DNA from: Arthrinium phaeospermum
Taxonomy: Eukaryota > Ascomycota > Sordariomycetes > Amphisphaeriales > Apiosporaceae
DNA length: 64,000 nucleotides
Reading direction: 5' to 3'
Assembly: GCA_006503535.1 (NCBI GenBank)
Contig: QYRS01000004.1
Span: 2,604,001-2,668,000 of the forward strand
The first letter of the stretch is position 1; the number at the start of each line of letters is the position of its first letter. A program made the position numbers and the translations under genes. Shown piece by piece: positions 59,078 to 64,000 of the stretch. Under the pieces are notes generated by a model. The model did no database searches. It saw only the letters and a list, made by a program, of their open reading frames with translations, and was not told the origin of the DNA.

Positions 59078-61005
59078 CTTGTAATTTAGCCCCCTTTTTA
59101 AAACCTGCTGGGTGGCCTAGCGTAAAATTGCGCTGCTAAGGGGGTTATGGAAACGCATTTCGACTCTCGAACCTAAGACTTTACAGACATATATATGGCA
59201 TATAAGAGGTCGTATAATGTGCCTCAGCTTGGTGGTTGTGAGATGAGTTTCCGTGAAACATGCAATTCAACCCTGAAGACCACATAATTCAAACGCCTGA
59301 GGGAGTTTTATTGGAACATGTTCTGAGATACTGGCTTGTATCTCGTCACTGTAGTCGAACTGGGTTTGGGCCTGCCAGTCGCCACTCTCATACCACAGTC
59401 CCAAACGGACGCGAGCCAACTGCGGATGAACCACCACTCTCCAGTGCCACCGAGGACTCTGGCCGACGAAAAGACCAAATGTATCGGCGTTATCTCTTCG
59501 TCAAAACCCGGCTCCGTCACACGTATCCGGACGCGTCACCGCCGTACCCACGACCAGGTAGTGTGTCTCCTACCTTACGACGTCCACTGCGCTGGCTTGT
59601 ATGCTTTGTAGTGAGGAAGCGACGCAGGTCGTCTCTATCGATGGAGCAAACTCTATCCATATATGGGCTTCGTGGAGACATTGCATCATCACGTTGAGTG
59701 GCCCAATTATCTTCAGCAGCCAAAGCAGTGTTCAGGCTTGAGAGGTTCTGGGTGAGGTTTCGCCCCTGTCGCGTTGCCCCGTTGTGATAAGACCCGACAA
59801 GCGTAGGTGGTGCTGCTGATCGGAGGGATTTTGTAACGATGGGCGAACGGATTGCTACGCGGCACCCCCAACAAGCCTCTCACTCCCCACCTCCAGCTCA
59901 AGGCGAGAAATCTGCATTCGGGTTTAACAACCAGATGGTTGAGAAGCTCTATTGATGTTCGTTTTGACGCGAGGTGGGCTGGCGATTAGGAGGCACCAAT
60001 TCTATCCAGCTGCAGGAGAGGGCTGGGATCTCGGTGAAGGCCTACTGCACGTGTTGCAGGTTTTCCGTCCAAGTCCATTTCTTTTGGCCGGGCGTAGCAG
60101 TACTTCTGCGCTGCAGGCCGAAAATAGCGGTGGGGATGCCGATCCCTCCACACCAGCTGTTTTCTCTGGCAATCTGGGGTGATGTGGGGGTGCAGTCGGC
60201 GGGCCGCATAAGGGAGGGCGAAGGGGGAGTGGTGCCGACCAGGGTGCCTTCCCTCGTTAGTGCGTTCTTGCAGTTGCAATCCGACCTTGGGGTAGTATCA
60301 AGACTGTTGAAGACAACAGCTTCGGAACAGCAAGCCGTAACAAGGTAATCGACGGGAATGGGACGACGCGACGGGTCGGGCATGCAGAATCCGCGCAAAT
60401 TGTAGCAGAACGCAGGACCTTTGACCGACGGCGATCGGGTTCTGGACGGGTCAGAAGACGGGTGAGCAGAGCTATTCCAAACATGCAAGGGCGGGACGAT
60501 CCTTGACGCCGCCGGGGCTTGTCTGCCCATCTTACTTTTCGGTACCCCTAAGTAGTACCTGCTACTGGAACTGGAAACCCAGTTATCTCTTGCGTTTACC
60601 GTCCATGGAGCCATGCCATGATATGATTATCGACAATTTGTGACACTCCTTGTGAGGTTTTAGGTCAAACTAGGAAGGAACGACACATCATTAGGAAGCA
60701 GATCAGAAAGCAGATGTCATCCTACAGAACCCCACCTTCCTCCCGTCCCATGAAGTCATATGCTTCTGTGTGTAACATGGCTGAGCTTTGAATTGCTCTT
60801 TGCGAAGTAAGGGCGAGCTCAAGTGACGATGTCGGACCAAACCTCTTCTTCCCGAGCCTTGATAATCAGAGGCTCTCCATTTTCTCCTTTTCCCAACTTC
60901 TGCCCATTCTCTATTTTCCCTCTCCTCTCAATACCCGTGTCACTCAAATCCAGAACCATTTGACCATACTCATACTCATAGCATCGCGTTGCCCGTCTTG
61001 AAATC
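59078..61005. other. Intergenic: MFS 3' flank and promoter of the GS-like gene
   Basis: No convincing gene. A 145-codon frame starting with ATG at 59260 (+) and a 190-codon frame at 60042-60614 (-) show no family motif. The last about 200 bases before 61006 are pyrimidine-rich (TCTTCTTCCC, CCATTTTCTCC), typical of a leader. A CGTAACAAGG string near 60338 resembles the rRNA 3' end by chance. Confidence 0.5.
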
Positions 61006-62412
61006 ATGGCAGCAAAACAGTCGACTCACGACATCCTGACCCGCCTGCGATCCCTCGACGCAAAATGGCTTCGAATCTACTGGGTCGACGCCACCGCCAG
61101 CTCCAAATGCCGTCTCATCCCGATGAAGCGTGTTTATAAAACGCTGGAGAGCGGCAAACCTCTGACCATATCCATCCTCCAGGGTGCCCTCGGCATGTTG
61201 CCCTGCGACATGTTGGCCCCCGGGTTTTCGGCAACCCACACATACAATCTACACCCAGATTGGTCAAGCTTGAAGCGAGGCCCGGTTCAAGACCATGCAA
61301 GCTGCTACGGCGAGTTCAAACAGATCGACGGGTCCGACTGCGTTTTCTGCCCGCGCCGGCTCCTCCGCAAGACCTTGGAGCAGGCCGCCGCCTCGGGCCT
61401 CGACTTCCTCGTCGGCTTCGAGATCGAGTTCGTGGCGCTCGAAAAGCTGCCTCACGGTACGCTCGAGAACGGGTCCAAATACCGTACCATCTCCCACGAC
61501 GGCCACGCCTGGTCCACGTCCCGCGCCCTCGCCGAGTGGGGTCGCGATGACTCCATTGTGTCCGCTCTCGATGAGATGGTCGACCTCCTGGACGCCGCCG
61601 ACATTCCCGTCGAGCAGCTCCACGCCGAGAGCATCCCGGGCCAGTACGAGATCGTGCTCCCCCCTCTCCTGCCCCTGCAGGCCTGCGACACCCTCCTGCA
61701 CGCGCGGCAGATCATTGAGTCGACTGCGGCGCGTCACGGCTTCCGCGTGACACTGCACCCCAAGCCGTCCCCCGGGCTACCCGGCAGCGCGTCCCACGCT
61801 CACATGTCCGTCATCAAAAACAATAACCGCCGCCACCATACCTCCGCGCCGCCCTCGCACCACATTGACGAAGTAGAGGCGGATGTGTACGAGAGCTTCT
61901 ACGCCGGCATCCTGTCGCACCTGCCGGCCATCGCGGCCTTCACGTACGCGAACCCCGCGAGCTACGAGCGCGCCGTCGACAGCTTCTGGGCGGGTGGGCG
62001 CTGGGTCGCTTGGGGCACGCAGAACCGCGAGACGCCGCTCCGGAAGTGCGAGGGGGCCCACTGGGAATTCAAGGCGCTCGACGGGCTGGCGAACCCGTAC
62101 GTGGCCGTCGCGGCGCTCCTGGCGGCCGGCTGCGAGGGCATCGCGCGCAAGACGTCCCTGCAGACGTGGAAGGACTGCGAGCCGGACCCGGCGAGCCTCG
62201 AGCCCGATCAGCGCGCCGCGCTCGGCATCACGCGGGAGCTGCCCAAGGACCTGAACCAGGCGCTGGAGTTCCTCGCGGCGGACTCGACGCTCGAGGGGCT
62301 GGTGGGGCGCGAGTTCGTGCAGAGCTATGTCGGTGTCAAGAGAGCGGAACTGGCGTTCCTGATGCCGATGGCGGATGACGAGCGCCGGCAATGGCTCGTG
62401 GAGAGATACTAG
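61006..62412 (+). CDS. Glutamine synthetase-fold protein, FluG C-terminal type
   Basis: Stand-alone GS catalytic-fold ligase, related to the C-terminal half of Aspergillus FluG and to bacterial type I / gamma-glutamylamide synthetases. The substrate is unknown; ATP-dependent gamma-glutamyl ligation is the family reaction. It is one intronless frame of 468 residues; the ATG at 61006 is the first. Metal and ATP residues are visible: E139 and E141 in GFEIEFV, H206-A-E208 in HAESIPGQYEI with E215, HPKP and SHAHMSV (H264, H266) in the nucleotide/metal region, an arginine in NPASYERAV, NRETPLRKCE, and HWEFKALDGLANPY. The usual ARG in the last motif (hvEyRlpDgsANPY) is replaced by lysine (FKAL), as in some FluG-type proteins. 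There is no N-terminal amidohydrolase domain, unlike FluG. Very high GC3 leaves long antisense frames. It is followed by a convergent gene after 413 bp. Confidence 0.88.
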   Translation: MAAKQSTHDILTRLRSLDAKWLRIYWVDATASSKCRLIPMKRVYKTLESGKPLTISILQGALGMLPCDMLAPGFSATHTYNLHPDWSSLKRGPVQDHASCYGEFKQIDGSDCVFCPRRLLRKTLEQAAASGLDFLVGFEIEFVALEKLPHGTLENGSKYRTISHDGHAWSTSRALAEWGRDDSIVSALDEMVDLLDAADIPVEQLHAESIPGQYEIVLPPLLPLQACDTLLHARQIIESTAARHGFRVTLHPKPSPGLPGSASHAHMSVIKNNNRRHHTSAPPSHHIDEVEADVYESFYAGILSHLPAIAAFTYANPASYERAVDSFWAGGRWVAWGTQNRETPLRKCEGAHWEFKALDGLANPYVAVAALLAAGCEGIARKTSLQTWKDCEPDPASLEPDQRAALGITRELPKDLNQALEFLAADSTLEGLVGREFVQSYVGVKRAELAFLMPMADDERRQWLVERY

Positions 62413-62825
62413 ACTACTACTAGGCCCATCGGCGACCATGGGGTGTAGGTGGGGGCTATCGGGTAACGAAGTGGATGACGGCGACGGTTTGCGCTACTTT
62501 AGTCTAGATTTTCAGCTACATCTCAGGTGTGCGTGGGGACTTGACCGGGCCCGTCTCCATTGGCCCCGAGCTGTATCTTCAACATCTCCAGGTGTGGGTG
62601 CCAAGCACAGCTGTTCGGTCAGCTGATACTAAAATAGTCGAAATAGAGATGGTTCAATATGCAGAAACATGTGGACAATTCAAAGAGTAGTATCATTACA
62701 GGTTATTAGCATGGCCAAGGAGTGTGTATACGCCGTCTTCATTGGTCCCCTCCCGCCACGCCGTCTTCGTTGGTCTCATCATTCATTGGAGGATTATCAT
62801 CTTCAGCTCTTATGCAATTTACCTC
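62413..62825. other. Short convergent intergenic region
   Basis: Holds the two 3' untranslated regions; no terminator hairpin or RNA recognised. Many short + frames overlap the 3' flank. Confidence 0.6.
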
Positions 62826-63952
62826 TTAGTCCTCCTCAAACGCATCAACAGCACCCACAGCCGCACCCTGGTGGCGTCTCTTTCTCCTCTTCTGCGTGGG
62901 CGTCGCCACGGCCGACCCGCCCAACCTGCTCCGACACGTGACGCTCGTCACCGTCTTCTTGATCTTGGGGGCCGAGAAGTCCCAGGTGCCCGGCGCGGTG
63001 GTGGACGCCGTCATGACCAGGTTCGAGACGGTGACGCCGTTTTGCACGTAGTCCAGCACCATGGCCACCTGGTTGGCGTTGGTGTTGCTCGAGGTGCACT
63101 TCACGGTCAGGGTGCCCCCGCCGGTGCTGGTCCAGTCCGCCTGTCTGACTGCTACTGTGTCCTTGGGTGGCGGTGGTGCTGTCGTGGTCGTGGCGGCAGG
63201 GGGAGATGTTGTCGTTGTGGTGGGAGGAGACTTGGGACACGACGCCACGTCGAAGACTTTGACGTTGCTCTGCGGGAAGGGGTCCAAGGGGCCCCAGATG
63301 TTGCCGTCGGCGTCGCGGCCCAGCCCGTTGGTCAGGTGCCCGAAGCCCGAGAAGTCGTGGGCGACGGGGGCGTTGCCGGGGTTCGTCAGCTCGGGCTGGA
63401 TCCACTCGGTCACGGGCTGGATGTACTGGCCCGCCGTGATGTTGTTCTTGGTCAGCTTGGTGGGCGAGCTGGTCACGATGCGGTACTCGCGCGTGTAGCG
63501 GTCGCCCGAGCTGGCGCGCAGCCGCTGGTCGAACTTGTTGCGGGGCTGCGTCGCGTCCACGGCGGCCGTCAGCACGTTGCGGTAGGTCGGCTCGCCGGTG
63601 CACACGTCGATGTCGATGGCGGCGATGCTGACGGGCGAGCCCGCGGCGTCCGAGGTGTAGCCTACGAACTTGGTCTGGCCGGTTTCGGCGTTGGGGTCTG
63701 TGGTGAAGACGCCGATGAGGGCATCTTCCATGCGAATACTAGACACAAGTCGTTGTCAGCGGTGGCTCTAGCTGATAGTCGGACATATGCGGCGGCTTGG
63801 CTTACTAAGTCGGCGAACCACCAGTTGTGATCTGGATATTGGATGCGACAATGCTGTAGCATACGATGTGACCAGCTGAGTTGCGGTATCCGCTATACTC
63901 GATCCAGTCGCCGACGACGAAGGGCGCCATGACCAATGGATCTGGTGCACGA
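62826..63952 (-). CDS. Secreted-type fungal protein of unknown function, 3' part only
   Basis: The gene continues beyond the right edge of the window. Visible exons are 63952-63806 and 63738-62826 with a 67-bp intron (gtaagc...tctag); a further acceptor (caatag) at 63953-63955 shows at least one more upstream exon. The first visible exon encodes MAPFVVGDWIEYSGY and VCYSIVASNIQITTGG, then RMEDALIGVFTTD and KFVGYTSDA; AIDIDVCTGEPTYRNV, YTREYRIV, AGQYIQPVTEWIQPEL and GFGHLTNGLGRDADGN follow. A Thr/Pro/Ser-rich linker (residues like TTTTTSPPAATTTTAP) suggests O-glycosylation. The C-terminal beta-rich segment includes TLTVKCTSSNTNANQ and ends in a basic QKRRKRRHQ then AFEED. The pattern recurs in filamentous-fungal extracellular proteins, but I know no function. 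No signal peptide is visible because the 5' end is missing. Confidence 0.8.
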
Positions 63953-64000
63953 CTATTGGCCAAGTCAGTCAGTATGCCCACGGTAAGCAGAAGTTAAATG

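Noticed and set aside
59105..59180. tRNA-like strings (TGGCCTAGCG, TTCGACTCTCGAA) after the MFS gene
   Set aside because: They do not pair into D and T arms with proper stems and spacing, and no acceptor stem is present.
60336..60349. CGTAACAAGG, resembling the 3' end of small-subunit rRNA
   Set aside because: Only ten bases match and no rRNA sequence surrounds it.
61777..62439. 220-codon antisense frame to the GS-like gene
   Set aside because: Antisense shadow in GC-rich coding DNA, no motif.
62845..63603. 252-codon minus-strand frame inside the partial secreted-protein gene
   Set aside because: It is another frame of the same exon with Arg/Gln-rich low-quality composition; the neighbouring frame has the conserved blocks.

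Overview
The window is nuclear DNA of a filamentous ascomycete, most likely a Sordariomycete. Genes lie on both strands, are separated by 0.4-6 kb of non-coding DNA, and are interrupted by short GT-AG introns (mostly 52-107 bp). Several encoded proteins belong to families typical of filamentous fungi, such as the rhodopsin-domain membrane proteins and the AreA-type GATA_AreA domain family. There is no operon, CRISPR array, intact transposon, rRNA gene or convincing tRNA. I rebuilt the exons by hand from splice sites and reading-frame continuity; 15 genes are supported.

Layout: an Osh1/Osh2-type oxysterol-binding protein with ankyrin, PH, FFAT and ORD parts (1888-6071, -); a divergent leucine-catabolism pair, methylcrotonoyl-CoA carboxylase beta (7091-8959, -) and isovaleryl-CoA dehydrogenase (9331-10681, +), sharing a 371-bp promoter; a 6.2-kb stretch without a recognisable gene; a GATA_AreA-domain protein (16868-18499, +); a mitochondrially targeted short-chain dehydrogenase of the D-arabinitol dehydrogenase type (20865-22408, -); a 1577-residue disordered Seg1-like eisosome candidate (25001-30044, -); a conserved single-pass membrane protein with a C-x2-C motif and unknown function (32548-34748, -); a Cti6-like PHD-finger protein (37591-39908, +); an amino-acid/choline-type APC permease (40887-43005, -); EFR3, the plasma-membrane anchor of PI4-kinase (46718-50183, +); a second APC permease (51440-53260, -); a rhodopsin-domain integral membrane protein (54645-55921, -); an MFS transporter (57506-59077, +); a stand-alone glutamine-synthetase-fold protein of the FluG C-terminal type (61006-62412, +); and the 3' part of a secreted-type protein of unknown function running off the right edge (62826-63952, -).

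Functional links: MCC beta and IVD catalyse adjacent steps of mitochondrial leucine breakdown and probably share one control region. OSH1, the Seg1-like protein, EFR3 and the two permeases all act at or near the plasma membrane. Osh proteins consume the PI4P that the Efr3-anchored kinase makes, although nothing in the sequence shows co-regulation. The remaining genes look like independent housekeeping or accessory genes.

I did not find a clearly new multi-gene system. The best leads are the C-x2-C membrane protein, helically phased GCCGC boxes at the exact centre of the MCC/IVD promoter, an unusually high share of AAG 3' splice sites, a candidate in-frame 66-bp intron, a 24-bp microexon, and an orphan promoter-like block in a convergent intergenic region.
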